Below are positions 41,377 through 50,143 of a stretch of 64,000 nt of DNA, piece by piece. The stretch spans positions 3,224,001 to 3,288,000 of the forward strand of contig OZ252114.1 of assembly GCA_965248635.1 (NCBI GenBank), read 5' to 3'. The position numbers and the translations under genes are program-made. Each line of letters starts with the position of its first letter. The first letter of the stretch is position 1. Below the pieces are notes generated by a model. The model was not told the DNA's origin. It ran no database searches and saw nothing but the letters and a program-made list of their open reading frames with translations. Source of the DNA: CBDAPI01 sp965248635 (GTDB lineage Bacteria; Acidobacteriota; UBA6911; RPQK01; CBDAPI01).

Positions 41377-43158
41377 TTATTCCTGATGCACTTCCAATTG
41401 ATGAATTCCTCTTAGTCTGGGGCCGTGCTGCAGCATCGCTTCGATGTCTGTGTCGCCCTGGGGCAGCTCCACTCCGTGGAAAGTGCAGGTGGCGGCTCCG
41501 GGCCCAATCTGCTGCACCATTTCCGTGTCCCCGATCCGGAGCCTGGCGCTTCCCGCCTCCGGCTCGGGATCGAAGCGCAAGAAGAAGTCGTAGGCCGCCC
41601 CCCCAGCAACATAAACCTCCCAGTGCCCGGAGGAGCCACGCTGCCATCCGGCTGGAAAGTTGGGGTTGGAGCGCCAGTCCTGGCGGGTTAGGACGGTCGG
41701 GTTTTCGTTGGACGTACCGATGTGGATTCGTGGCGGCGCATAGTTGTCGGGCCGGGAACTGCTGACGGAATCGAACCAGGAGTCGTAGGCTGCTTTCATC
41801 TGAAGAAGGATCTCGGGGCGCTGCCCCGCAAGATCTTGCTCTTCCAGCGGATCCTCCTGCATGTCATAAAGCTCGAATCCCGGACTGGAAGAAAGCGTTT
41901 CATTTCGGAATCCACTGGGATTGAGCAGCTTCCATCGTTGAGTACGGGCTGCAAAGTTGTGGTAGCGCTGCGGGAGATTTCCCCGGTGGCTCTGGACCAC
42001 GATCATGCGGTCAGGCCAGTCGAGCGCCTCTCCCTCCAGGAGTGGCAAGAGACTCCTGCCGTCGACTTGCAACCCCGGGGGCAATGGGACCCCGGCCGCC
42101 TCCAGCAACGTGGGCATCACGTCGATGTGGGCGGCGATCCGATCAGAGGAAGTGGGGGCAAGCCGGGCGGGCCAGCGGACCCAGAAAGGCGAGCGGATCC
42201 CCCCCTCGTAGACTTCGCTCTTCATCCCCCGCATCCCGGCCACATAACGGCGAGTGTTGGGACCATTGTCCACCATGAAGACGATGATTGTGTTGTCGGT
42301 CAAGCCCAGCTCCTGCAGCTTGTCGACGAGGCGTCCCACGTTCTCGTCGATGTTGGTGATCATGGCAAAGATGCGGTTGAGCCGGTCTCTGCTGTCCCAT
42401 TCTCCGGGCAAGGGGTGTCCTTTGAGCTGTGGAAACTGTGATGGACTCAAATCCTGTGCCCGGTAGTACTCGTAGAGCTCGGTAGGGACATCGTGAAAGG
42501 GAAAGTGAGGCGCGTTGGTGGGAAGGTATGCCAGAAAAGGCCTTCCCGCAGTCTGGTTCCGAGCGATCCACTCCAGAGCCGACTCGAAGTAGACGTCCGT
42601 ACAGTAGCCCTGGGTTTGAATCGGCTGGCCGTTGTGGAAGAGGACGGCGTCCGTATACCTGTTTTCTCCTCCCGGCGGGTCCGATGGTTGACCGATTCCG
42701 CCGCCGCGGTGGACCAAAACTTCCTCGAAGCCCTGCTCCTGGGGTCGCATCGGATAGTTGTCCCCCAGGTGCCACTTGCCAAATATCCCGGTCGCGTATC
42801 CGGCCTTTTTCAGGATTTCTGCCAGTGTTTCTTCCTCTGGGTCCAGCATGGCCCGCCCTAACCAGGTGTCGACGACCCGGGTGCGGTAGTTATAACGTCC
42901 GGTCATCAGGCTGGCCCGAGTGGGGGCGCAGACCGGACTGACGTAAAAAGACTCCATTTTGGCGCTGCCGCTCGCCAGGCGGTCAAGATGAGGTGTCCGA
43001 ATGAGAGGGTTCCCGGTGACGCCCAGGTCCCCGTAACCCTGATCGTCGGTCATGATGAGGACGATGTTGGGAGGATCGGCTTCCGGCCGGGCTATCTCTC
43101 GACACCCCGCCAACAGGACGATAGCTGCGGGCAACAAGACGCGGGCAAAGCTCTTCAT
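41377..43158 (-). CDS. Lipoprotein arylsulfatase
   Basis: The start is ATG 43158, giving a lipobox signal peptide (LLAGC, Cys19), so the protein is anchored. About 593 residues. Sulfatase motifs: 'IMTDDQGYGDLG' (metal Asp pair), 'SPVCAPTRASLMTGR' (C77 to formylglycine, canonical C-x-P-T-R), 'GKWHLGDN' (G-K-W-H), 'YLPTNAPHFPF' and 'VFMVDNGPN'. The C-terminal part has a carbohydrate-binding-like beta domain. The cysteine motif is intact, unlike the sulfatase at 19419. It hydrolyses sulfate esters in the periplasm or outside the cell; substrate unknown. It runs toward egtD but there is a 175-bp gap. Confidence 0.95.
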   Translation of the reverse strand: MKSFARVLLPAAIVLLAGCREIARPEADPPNIVLIMTDDQGYGDLGVTGNPLIRTPHLDRLASGSAKMESFYVSPVCAPTRASLMTGRYNYRTRVVDTWLGRAMLDPEEETLAEILKKAGYATGIFGKWHLGDNYPMRPQEQGFEEVLVHRGGGIGQPSDPPGGENRYTDAVLFHNGQPIQTQGYCTDVYFESALEWIARNQTAGRPFLAYLPTNAPHFPFHDVPTELYEYYRAQDLSPSQFPQLKGHPLPGEWDSRDRLNRIFAMITNIDENVGRLVDKLQELGLTDNTIIVFMVDNGPNTRRYVAGMRGMKSEVYEGGIRSPFWVRWPARLAPTSSDRIAAHIDVMPTLLEAAGVPLPPGLQVDGRSLLPLLEGEALDWPDRMIVVQSHRGNLPQRYHNFAARTQRWKLLNPSGFRNETLSSSPGFELYDMQEDPLEEQDLAGQRPEILLQMKAAYDSWFDSVSSSRPDNYAPPRIHIGTSNENPTVLTRQDWRSNPNFPAGWQRGSSGHWEVYVAGGAAYDFFLRFDPEPEAGSARLRIGDTEMVQQIGPGAATCTFHGVELPQGDTDIEAMLQHGPRLRGIHQLEVHQE

Positions 43159-43220
43159 GCGGCCATCCAGATCAAGTATACCCAAGAGGCTTATCACGGT
43201 TGACTTTCACCACGAGCTGT

Positions 43221-43383
43221 TAGTGTACTGTCCCGGAAGTTCGCGGGGTTAATTCGGGATGGATTTTCGTCGCCAGCTAGGCGCGCGACGCAGGAAGACC
43301 GGGAGTCTTTCGAGGAAGCGCAACAAAGCTGTCGGCGAAAAGACGCCCGAAGTAGCGGCGTGAACTTCCGGGACAATGCACTA
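43221..43383 (+). repeat. MITE-like element with terminal inverted repeats (full copy)
   Basis: About 163 bases. The left end is TAGTGTACTGTCCCGGAAGT, TCGC; the right end read in reverse is TAGTGCATTGTCCCGGAAGT, TCACGC, an imperfect inverted repeat of roughly 22 bases. Both ends begin with TA, which may be a TA target duplication as made by IS630/mariner-type transposases. There is no coding capacity. Related fragments lie at 38441, 38412 and 19328. Confidence 0.75.
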
Positions 43384-43713
43384 GAGATTGGGCAAGAAAA
43401 AAGCCCGGTCCCATGCGCGTTTTCGGGCCGCCCATTTCAGAGGGTTTTGGTTCCACCCTTCAGAATGCTCCTGACCTTGGTGTGAGTTGGTCATGACGCC
43501 CGGCAGTGTCCCCATGTTGAAGCACGCAGCCGTTTTCTCTGAGAAAACCTGTCTCCCTTCTACACATTTTCGCAGTTCTCAATACTGAGAAGCAAAAGCG
43601 CCTGCAAAAAAAGGGTCGACATGGCTGCTCCCGAAGCTGCCCTTGTGACCTCTCCGGTTGAATCGACTGCTGGAGCCCGGCGCCAGGGAATTCCAAACAG
43701 GAGGAGTACGAAA
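43384..43713. other. Intergenic region after the MITE-like element
   Basis: About 330 bases between the repeat and the LSm-like/IPT gene. No credible gene. At its end lies the ribosome site CAGGAGGAGTACG of the gene at 43714. No clear promoter or terminator could be placed. Confidence 0.4.
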
Positions 43714-44601
43714 ATGTGGCGAAAACTTTTGGTTGTCATTCTTGTCACCTTAATGGCTCATGTACCCAAGCTGGCCGTTAATGTGATGGCCCAATCCACG
43801 AATATAGCGAAGCAAGTCCGGCAACAGGTTGACGGGGTGGGTGTTGGGTCCTATGTGGCGTTAGAGCTGGTGGAGGGCAACAAATTGAAGGGGCGTCTCG
43901 AACTGATAGGGGACAAGCATTTCACGATGGAGTTGTTGGCAGGGCAAGGTTCCACACTCCGGGTCATGTATGAAGAGGTTAGGAAGCTGAAAGTAATCAA
44001 GAAGACTTCCTACCGCGCAAAGGGCCCACCCAGGGCAGCGCTTGCGAGGCAAGCTATCGACGGTCTGGGGGTGGATACGCATGTGATGGTAAAGCTCCCT
44101 GACGAAAGGGTCCTCCGGGGGCATATCCAAGCTATCCATGAGACAAGGTTTACCTTGAGGCTGGACACAACTGGTCAGCAAACACCAATTCCCTACGACC
44201 GAGTGCAGCAGGTTCGAGAAAACCCTCACGTGCCGATTCTCATTGGGGTCTTTGCCGCTCTCGGTGCCCTTGTAGTGCTGCTGGTGGTTCTGCTTAGGAA
44301 GAAATCTGGTCTTGAGCCGTTCGTGAGCACCATCGATGCGAAAACAATCCAGGCGGGCCAGACTGTTAACGTCAGGATTACCGGAAACAACTTTGCCGCT
44401 GGAGCCACCGTGAAATTCAAGAACGGAGGTGGCCCCAAACCAATGGCGTCCGATGTCGTGGTCGAAGGCGTCAACAGCATTACCGCAGCTGTGACGGTGA
44501 ACGCCCCCGGGCCATCCCGTAATCGGGTCTGGGATTTGGTGGTTACGAATTCCGAGGGGAAAACTGGCAAGTTGAAGGATGCCTTTACCGTGACCCCGTA
44601 G
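43714..44601 (+). CDS. Secreted/membrane protein with two LSm-like domains and an IPT/TIG domain
   Basis: The start is ATG 43714, with GGAGGAG upstream; earlier in-frame codons have no ribosome site. 295 residues: signal or anchor (about 3-24), two tandem Sm-like beta units ('VGSYVALELVEGNKLKGRLEL...' about 40-90 and 'DTHVMVKLPDERVLRGHIQAI...' about 110-160, both followed by a 'V-x-x-V' strand), a transmembrane helix (about 175-195), then an IPT/TIG immunoglobulin-like domain ('IQAGQTVNVRITGNNFAAGATVKF') to the end. An Sm-like pair joined to a membrane helix and IPT domain is an odd arrangement; the Sm-like reading is a pattern call. It precedes the beta-propeller gene by 219 bp. Confidence 0.65.
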   Translation: MWRKLLVVILVTLMAHVPKLAVNVMAQSTNIAKQVRQQVDGVGVGSYVALELVEGNKLKGRLELIGDKHFTMELLAGQGSTLRVMYEEVRKLKVIKKTSYRAKGPPRAALARQAIDGLGVDTHVMVKLPDERVLRGHIQAIHETRFTLRLDTTGQQTPIPYDRVQQVRENPHVPILIGVFAALGALVVLLVVLLRKKSGLEPFVSTIDAKTIQAGQTVNVRITGNNFAAGATVKFKNGGGPKPMASDVVVEGVNSITAAVTVNAPGPSRNRVWDLVVTNSEGKTGKLKDAFTVTP

Positions 44602-44820
44602 GTGCAGGCTGCGCAAGTATTGTCTGACGCTGGCAGAGCTTCCTGCTCACTTCAGCCGGGACTGATAGGGCACATGGGGTCCTTTCCTGCCTAGCCAGTA
44701 CGTGGTAACCTTCCGGTGAATCACTTCCTCCGCTATCTTGGATTCTGAAACCGGGAGGCAGAAAAGCCCACCATATCAAGACAGCTGTTAGGCTTCACTT
44801 TCCCAGAACAGGGGGTCGCC

Positions 44821-45699
44821 ATGCGATTTCGTCTCTCCACGCCACTTCGTCTCACCTTCATCTCCGGGCTGGTCCTGACGGGCGCAATGCTGTCTGTCTT
44901 CAACACCCTTCCCCAAGAGGCCGAAGAGAGGTCCCTAGAAACTCGGTCTTCAATTGAGTCGAGACCCTCCAGCCCCTCGGGACTTCGATTTGTTTCAGAT
45001 CGGCGAGAGCCCGGGAGTCTGCCTTCTTTTCACTCATTGGGTGGGTTGCGGGCACGGTTCTCTGGAGAGGGCGTCTCCTTGGCCGGTTCCGGCGGCTCCT
45101 CCGAGGCTGTGAAACTCTCTATTCCCGGAGCCGATCTCAGCCGACTTGAAGCGCTCCGGCCCTTGGTTGGCAAGGTGAACGTTTTCCAGGGTCGGGACCC
45201 CTCGAAATGGGTCCGGGACCTGATGAGTTACGGGGCCGTGACTTACCGGGAGGTCTTTCCCGGCGGCGACCTCACCTTTCGGGCATCCGGGAGGCAACTG
45301 CAGGTCGAGCTCCGGGTTGCACCCGGTGAGAGCCTCGATTCTCTTCTGCTGACTTTCGACAACGCACACCTGTCCCGGGAGGACAAAAGAGTGACCGTCG
45401 ACTCAGGCCCGAATCGATGGATCCTGAGCGAGCTAACGGCCTTTCAATACCACAGTGGAGCACACCGGAAAGTCATCGTCAGTCATGAGGTTGGAGAGGG
45501 TGGTGAAGTCCGCCTTGACTTCGGGGGTTACAGCCCTTACCTGTCTTTGATGGTTTCTTTTCAAATTGCCGCCGTGGGCTCCAGCAGGAACGCTCCCCAG
45601 GGCACGGTTGACATCCCCTTGTGGGAAACAACCCTGGGAGGAGTGACTTCGACACTCCTGGGGGAATGGAGCGTACCGCAGACGGCGATGTGGTTGTAA
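44821..45699 (+). CDS. N-terminal piece of a DUF7948/SBBP beta-propeller surface protein (split by frameshift)
   Basis: 292 residues: signal peptide (about 1-32), then a beta-rich domain of the DUF7948 type: 'SYGAVTYREVFPGGDLTFRA', 'VELRVAPGESLDSLLLTFDNA' and 'RWILSELTAFQY'. This is normally followed by SBBP beta-propeller repeats. In the run of five G at 45660-45664 the frame is lost; the native continuation 'GMERTADGDVVVTGSTSS' lies in the next frame (from 45667). The last residues (EWSVPQTAMWL) are a frameshift artefact. The rest of the protein continues through 48534 in two further frames. Confidence 0.7.
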   Translation: MRFRLSTPLRLTFISGLVLTGAMLSVFNTLPQEAEERSLETRSSIESRPSSPSGLRFVSDRREPGSLPSFHSLGGLRARFSGEGVSLAGSGGSSEAVKLSIPGADLSRLEALRPLVGKVNVFQGRDPSKWVRDLMSYGAVTYREVFPGGDLTFRASGRQLQVELRVAPGESLDSLLLTFDNAHLSREDKRVTVDSGPNRWILSELTAFQYHSGAHRKVIVSHEVGEGGEVRLDFGGYSPYLSLMVSFQIAAVGSSRNAPQGTVDIPLWETTLGGVTSTLLGEWSVPQTAMWL

Positions 45700-46466
45700 C
45701 TGGCTCGACCTCCTCCGCAGACTTCCCCACCAGCAAGGGAGCTTTTCAGACCGAGTCATTGGGATTTGGTAGCGGCTTTGTGGCCAAACTGGACGGGAAC
45801 AATGGCGATGTGCTCTGGTCCACTTACTTTGGAGACTTTGTCAGCTTGAATGACGTGGTCGTTACTCCGGACGGCAAGATCTGCGCCACGGGGCGCACGT
45901 CCTCGAACGACCTGCCGCTGCTGGGAGAGATTGATGACACGCGGGGCGGGTTTGTTGACGCGCTGGTGGCCTGCTTTGACCAGGATGGAGACTTGTTGTT
46001 TTCCAGCTATCTGGGAGGCTCCGGAAGCGATGAAGGGGACTCCATCGTCAGCGATCTGGAGGGGGATCTCTACCTGACGGGGATTACGCAGTCACCTGAC
46101 TTCCCGCAAGATCCGAGCCTCTTTGGACCCAGCGGAGATCCTGTCGTTGACGCTTTCGTGCTGAAACTGATTTTCAATGGAGTAGCCGGTGCGACCCAGC
46201 AGGGGAACCAAAGCGGAGTGAGCATGGCCTGGGGCACCTATCTGGGAGGCAGTGGCCAGGACCTGGCCTATGATATTGCCGTCGACAGCCAGGGGTGTGC
46301 TTACGTGACCGGATCCACCTCTCCCGATGGCGACACCTTTGACTTTCCAACCCAGAATGCGTTTCAGGAGGAAGCGGGGGGGGGTTGGCGATGTCTTTGT
46401 GACCAAGATCAACGCGGCGGGCGACGCCCTGGTTTACTCCACCTATCTGGGTGGAGACGACTATGA
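45621..46466 (+). CDS. Middle piece of the SBBP beta-propeller protein
   Basis: Native homology runs from about 45667: SBBP repeats with the motif 'D-x-x-G-x-x-Y/V-V-T-G-x-T-x-S-x-D-F-P', for example 'ADGDVVVTGSTSSADFP', 'LEGDLYLTGITQSPDFP', 'AWGTYLGGSGQDLAYDIAV' and 'GCAYVTGSTSPDGDTFDFP'. The ATG at 45621 is not the real start, and the residues before 45667 are out of frame with the protein. A run of nine G at 46376-46384 breaks the frame again; residues after that (GWRCLCDQ...) are artefact. These repeats form blades of a propeller exported to the surface. Confidence 0.65.
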   Translation: MGNNPGRSDFDTPGGMERTADGDVVVTGSTSSADFPTSKGAFQTESLGFGSGFVAKLDGNNGDVLWSTYFGDFVSLNDVVVTPDGKICATGRTSSNDLPLLGEIDDTRGGFVDALVACFDQDGDLLFSSYLGGSGSDEGDSIVSDLEGDLYLTGITQSPDFPQDPSLFGPSGDPVVDAFVLKLIFNGVAGATQQGNQSGVSMAWGTYLGGSGQDLAYDIAVDSQGCAYVTGSTSPDGDTFDFPTQNAFQEEAGGGWRCLCDQDQRGGRRPGLLHLSGWRRL

Positions 46467-48534
46467 TGATGCCTTTGCTATCGCAGTGCCTGTACCCGGA
46501 GAAGCTTACGTGGGAGGCCTGACCGCTTCCAGGGACTTCCCGCTTCAGAACCCGCTGCAGAAAGACTTCGGGGGCGGACCCACTGACGGCTTTGTGGCAC
46601 TGATCCTTGACGGCCCCGCGCTGGCCGGCACTGTCCTGGCCGGGAAGGCGTCAGAGGCCGGGCTCGCTATTTCTACCTATCGGGGTGATGAGGGCTTCGA
46701 CCTTGTCACGACCTTAGCAACTACCGTCAGAGACGACCGCACCTTTGTCATCCCCGGAATCGTCACGCGATCCCCGGGGGGACAGGGCAGCCAGGCTAGT
46801 TCTAATCAGATCGTAGTAGAGGTCTGGGAGATGTTCCTGGAGGAAGGCGCTGGGGGACTCATGGACTATAGGTTTTTTCTCCAGGCTGTACTCGACGACC
46901 TCGATGATCGTGACAGTGATAGTGATGACCTCTCCGCCGCCGATGTGAGAGATATTGAAGACGAGTTGGAAGAGACGATCACCGTCATTACTACTTTACT
47001 GGAAGTGTTCGAAGGCCCTGCTGGACAGGCACCCGCGGGCCCAGCAGGGATCATCTTTACCGACGTCCGCGTTCGCTCGAACGATATCAGCAGTGTATTC
47101 GCGACGAAACCACTCTACCTTTTCGCCGCAGGGACCCCGTGCTCACCCTGCCCAGACGAAGAGGTCGAGTTCGACGGCGTGGCTTTGACCAACTTCGCCG
47201 GCAGTACCGCCAATGTCAACCTGGAGCTCTTCCTGCCCCCCCAGAAGGGCGGTTCCATGAGCCAGGTGTCTCCTCAGGGAGCCAATCAGGCCGCCCTGGC
47301 CCTTCCTTCCGGACAACAGGTGGCCCGCCTTCGCACCGACCTGTTCCCCCAGAGCGACCCTCAGGAGCCGGGCTGGATCGAGCTGACCGGAGACACCGGT
47401 TCCCTGGGAACCTTCTTCCAGTTTGGCACCGGTGCCCTTTCCCAGCTGGATGGAGGCGTGGCCATCACCGAAACCAGCACCAGTTTCACTTTCACCAGGG
47501 TGTTCGACGGGGCGGGCACCTTCCGCGGCCAGGATGCCGTGACCGGGATCAGTATGTTCAACCCTAACGACGAGGCCGTCACGGTCGATCTAACCTATCT
47601 CTTTCCCGCACCCGCCGGTTCCACCCAGGCCGAGCTCGAGGCCGTGGTTGAGATTCCCGCCCGCACGATGAGCCTCGGACTGCCTTCGGAAATCTTTGGT
47701 GCCCCGGTGGGCGGAGGAGTTATTACAGGAGAGGTCACCCAGGGAGCCGGAGTCGTGGCCTTCGAACTGATCCAACTGGTGAACCAGACCACCATTCTGG
47801 GCCTGAATGCCGCCACCGGCAATCCCGGCCTGGTTGCCTATTCCGCCCAGCTGGCCAGCCAGCCCGGACTCTTTACCAGTGTCAATGTCACGAACCGGGC
47901 CGACGGACCCAGAAACGTCACCCTTCGCGCCATTGCAGAAGACGGCGGGAGTCTGGCCGACCCAGTTCAGCAGCTTCTGCAGCCGGGGCAGATCTTCACC
48001 GCCGATGCTGCGGAGTTGTTCGGGGGTGGGCTAGCCGGCAAATCGCCCTCCGGGTCGGTCAACCTGGTCGGTTCTCTGGTGGTGGAGGCGGATGGCGACG
48101 GGATTGTGGGGGATGTCATCTTTGGAGACGCGACGAACTTCCAGTATGCTGCTTCCCTGCCCCTGCAGACGCAGACCTTCGAAGAAGCTCTCTTCAACCA
48201 GGTGGCCAACGTCGCCGGCTTCTTTACGGGACTGGCCTTCTTTTATCCGGGAGAATCCCAGGCAAGCCCCCAGGGTGAAGTCCCCGCGGCCGAGATCACG
48301 ATCCAGGTCTTTTTACCAGACGGCACAATGGTGGGAGAGTCGGTGCAGACTCTGGCCGCGGGAGAAAGATTCTCGCAGCTGGTGGCGCAACTGGTCGCCG
48401 AAGCGGTCAATCTGGCGGGAGGCTATGTCCGCATCTTCTCTACTCAGCCCATAATCGGTCAGATGCTCTTCGGCGTGGTGGGTCCCCAGGGGATCCAGTT
48501 GTTCTCTGCCGTTCCCCCGACTGTGATCCGGTGA
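46327..48534 (+). CDS. C-terminal piece of the SBBP beta-propeller protein with NHL-less beta-sandwich module
   Basis: Native reading resumes at about 46385 with 'GDVFVTKINAAGDALVYSTYLGGDDYDD' type SBBP blades, then 'AYVGGLTASRDFPLQNP'. After a low-complexity acidic stretch (Asp/Ser-rich, about 46900-46960) a long beta-sandwich part follows, made of repeated units of the form hydrophobic strand, 'G-x-S-M-F-N-P-N', 'F-L-P-D-G-T-M-V-G-E-S', 'A-G-E-R-F-S-Q-L'. The same module occurs at the C-termini of the genes at 57563 and 58371. Together with the two upstream pieces this is one gene of about 1,237 codons, broken by two G-run indels. Confidence 0.65.
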   Translation: MATPLTFQPRMRFRRKRGGVGDVFVTKINAAGDALVYSTYLGGDDYDDAFAIAVPVPGEAYVGGLTASRDFPLQNPLQKDFGGGPTDGFVALILDGPALAGTVLAGKASEAGLAISTYRGDEGFDLVTTLATTVRDDRTFVIPGIVTRSPGGQGSQASSNQIVVEVWEMFLEEGAGGLMDYRFFLQAVLDDLDDRDSDSDDLSAADVRDIEDELEETITVITTLLEVFEGPAGQAPAGPAGIIFTDVRVRSNDISSVFATKPLYLFAAGTPCSPCPDEEVEFDGVALTNFAGSTANVNLELFLPPQKGGSMSQVSPQGANQAALALPSGQQVARLRTDLFPQSDPQEPGWIELTGDTGSLGTFFQFGTGALSQLDGGVAITETSTSFTFTRVFDGAGTFRGQDAVTGISMFNPNDEAVTVDLTYLFPAPAGSTQAELEAVVEIPARTMSLGLPSEIFGAPVGGGVITGEVTQGAGVVAFELIQLVNQTTILGLNAATGNPGLVAYSAQLASQPGLFTSVNVTNRADGPRNVTLRAIAEDGGSLADPVQQLLQPGQIFTADAAELFGGGLAGKSPSGSVNLVGSLVVEADGDGIVGDVIFGDATNFQYAASLPLQTQTFEEALFNQVANVAGFFTGLAFFYPGESQASPQGEVPAAEITIQVFLPDGTMVGESVQTLAAGERFSQLVAQLVAEAVNLAGGYVRIFSTQPIIGQMLFGVVGPQGIQLFSAVPPTVIR

Positions 48535-48749
48535 CGGTGGCTTGGATTCCGCCCGAGCTGCTTGTGGACCATCCCCCGCTGCCGATCCATGCCCCCTTGA
48601 CCCGGGTGAGCGGGCTGGATACTTCCTCGTACTCCGGTATAGGAACTACCAGTGTGGGCCACGGGAAGGTGATTCCGGGATGGTCCTTGGCCCGCTCGTG
48701 GTCTACTCGGGATGATCGAGCGAACATAGTGACCCGTCTGAGCGTGAGC

Positions 48750-49736
48750 ATGAAAGCTGCCTGGTACGAAAGACAGGGGCCTGCGGCTGAGGTGCTGGTT
48801 GTCGGGCAGATGCCAGACCCTCAGCCTGAACCAGGTGAGGTGCGCATCCGCCTAGCCGCTTCCGGCATCAACCCCGGCGACCTGAAGAAGCGCCAAGATA
48901 CCTTTAGCGTGGGGATGCCCTTCCCGAGAGTGATTCCCCATAGCGATGGTGCCGGCACGATTGACGTTGTTGGCGAAGGTGTACCGGAATCGCGCATGGG
49001 CGAGCGGGTGTGGTGCTTCGGTGCTCAGAGCTACCGACCGTTCGGCACGGCAGCCGAGTATGTCGTTGTACCGAGTGCACAGGCGGTCAAACTCTCAGCC
49101 GATGTACCATTTGAGCAAGGTGCGTGCCTTGGTATTCCTGGCATTACTGCCCATGTGGCCGTGCACGTAGCTGGACCGGTCGAGGGGCGCATCGTGCTCG
49201 TACAAGGTGGGGCGGGCGCTGTTGGTTCCTGCGCAGTAGCGCTGGCGCGGCATGCAGGTGCTCATGTGATCGCGACCGTTTGGTCCGGGGAGGATGAACT
49301 CACGGCCGTGCGCGCGGGTGCGCATGAGGTGGTCCGCACCGATAGACTCTCCGCCGACACGGTGGCCGAACAACTCAGCACCCTCGCCCCTGAAGGCGTA
49401 CACCATGTGGTCGAGGTCGCCTTTCACGCAAACATTGAGACTGACGTAGAACTGCTGGCTCCCGGGGGTTCAATCGCAACCTACGCGACAGGGAATTCTT
49501 CACCGTCAATCCCGTTCTGGCCCCTTGTGTTCAAGAATGTCCGCATTTTCTTTCTCGGGAGTGATGACTTTTCGTCCCAGGCGAAGGCGCTCGCAGCGCG
49601 GGGGCTAAATGATGCACTTGACGGAGAATGGCAAGGATTTGAGATCGGGGAGCGTTTTCCACTACATTATATCGTCCAGGCCCACAAGTCTGTTGAGGCC
49701 CAGCCGGGATTAGGGCGCGTGGTAGTGACACTGTAA
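48750..49736 (+). CDS. NADPH:quinone oxidoreductase (zeta-crystallin-like, MDR superfamily)
   Basis: The start is ATG 48750 (MKAAWYERQG), the family-standard opening; the longer frame back to 48531 is out of pattern. 328 residues: GroES-like N-terminal domain (about 1-125, 'PGEVRIRLAASGINPGDLKKRQ', 'PHSDGAGTIDVVGEGV') with no structural or catalytic zinc cysteines, then a Rossmann domain with 'VLVQGGAGAVGSCAVALARHAGAHVIAT' (G-x-G-x-x-G). Lack of zinc ligands places it with quinone oxidoreductases and not alcohol dehydrogenases. It lies 215 bp after the beta-propeller gene. Substrate is probably a quinone or enone. Confidence 0.92.
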   Translation: MKAAWYERQGPAAEVLVVGQMPDPQPEPGEVRIRLAASGINPGDLKKRQDTFSVGMPFPRVIPHSDGAGTIDVVGEGVPESRMGERVWCFGAQSYRPFGTAAEYVVVPSAQAVKLSADVPFEQGACLGIPGITAHVAVHVAGPVEGRIVLVQGGAGAVGSCAVALARHAGAHVIATVWSGEDELTAVRAGAHEVVRTDRLSADTVAEQLSTLAPEGVHHVVEVAFHANIETDVELLAPGGSIATYATGNSSPSIPFWPLVFKNVRIFFLGSDDFSSQAKALAARGLNDALDGEWQGFEIGERFPLHYIVQAHKSVEAQPGLGRVVVTL

Positions 49737-49829
49737 TGTGCACCATAGGGACCTCACAGGACGATGCAAGCGGGACCACCACAAGCCCGGTCCAGGCGAA
49801 AGCATCATTGTGAGACCAGGAGGCGGGTT

Positions 49830-50117
49830 GTGAAAGCAGTATGGGAAGGTGAAGCCATTGCTGAAAGCGACAGCACGGTGGTGGTAGAAGGCAATCACTA
49901 CTTCCCACCTGAATCCGTGCGCAAGGAGTATCTCAAGCCCAGCTCCACAACAACGGTCTGCCCTTGGAAAGGTACTGCGTCCTACTACCATGTCGTGGTC
50001 GGGGAAAGAGAGAATCGGGACGCAGCCTGGTACTATCCGGAGCCCAAAGAGGCTGCGGTAGAGATAAAGAACCACGTCGCCTTTTGGCGCGGGATCAAAG
50101 TGCAACCAGGTCAATAG
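49830..50117 (+). CDS. DUF427 domain protein
   Basis: Start GTG 49830, with AGGAGGCGGG directly upstream. A 95-residue single domain: 'VWEGEAIAESDSTVVVEGNHYFPPESV' (W-x-G-x-x-I-A-x-S), 'TTVCPWKGTASYYHVVV' (C-P-W-K-G-x-A-x-Y) and 'AAWYYPEPKEAAVEIKNHVAFW' (A-W-x-Y-P-x-P), the complete DUF427 signature. Function unknown. It precedes an isoprenylcysteine methyltransferase-like gene by 26 bp and follows a quinone oxidoreductase; the three may be co-transcribed. Confidence 0.92.
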   Translation: MKAVWEGEAIAESDSTVVVEGNHYFPPESVRKEYLKPSSTTTVCPWKGTASYYHVVVGERENRDAAWYYPEPKEAAVEIKNHVAFWRGIKVQPGQ

Positions 50118-50143
50118 GCTGCCTGGCGACAAGGAGGATTCGT

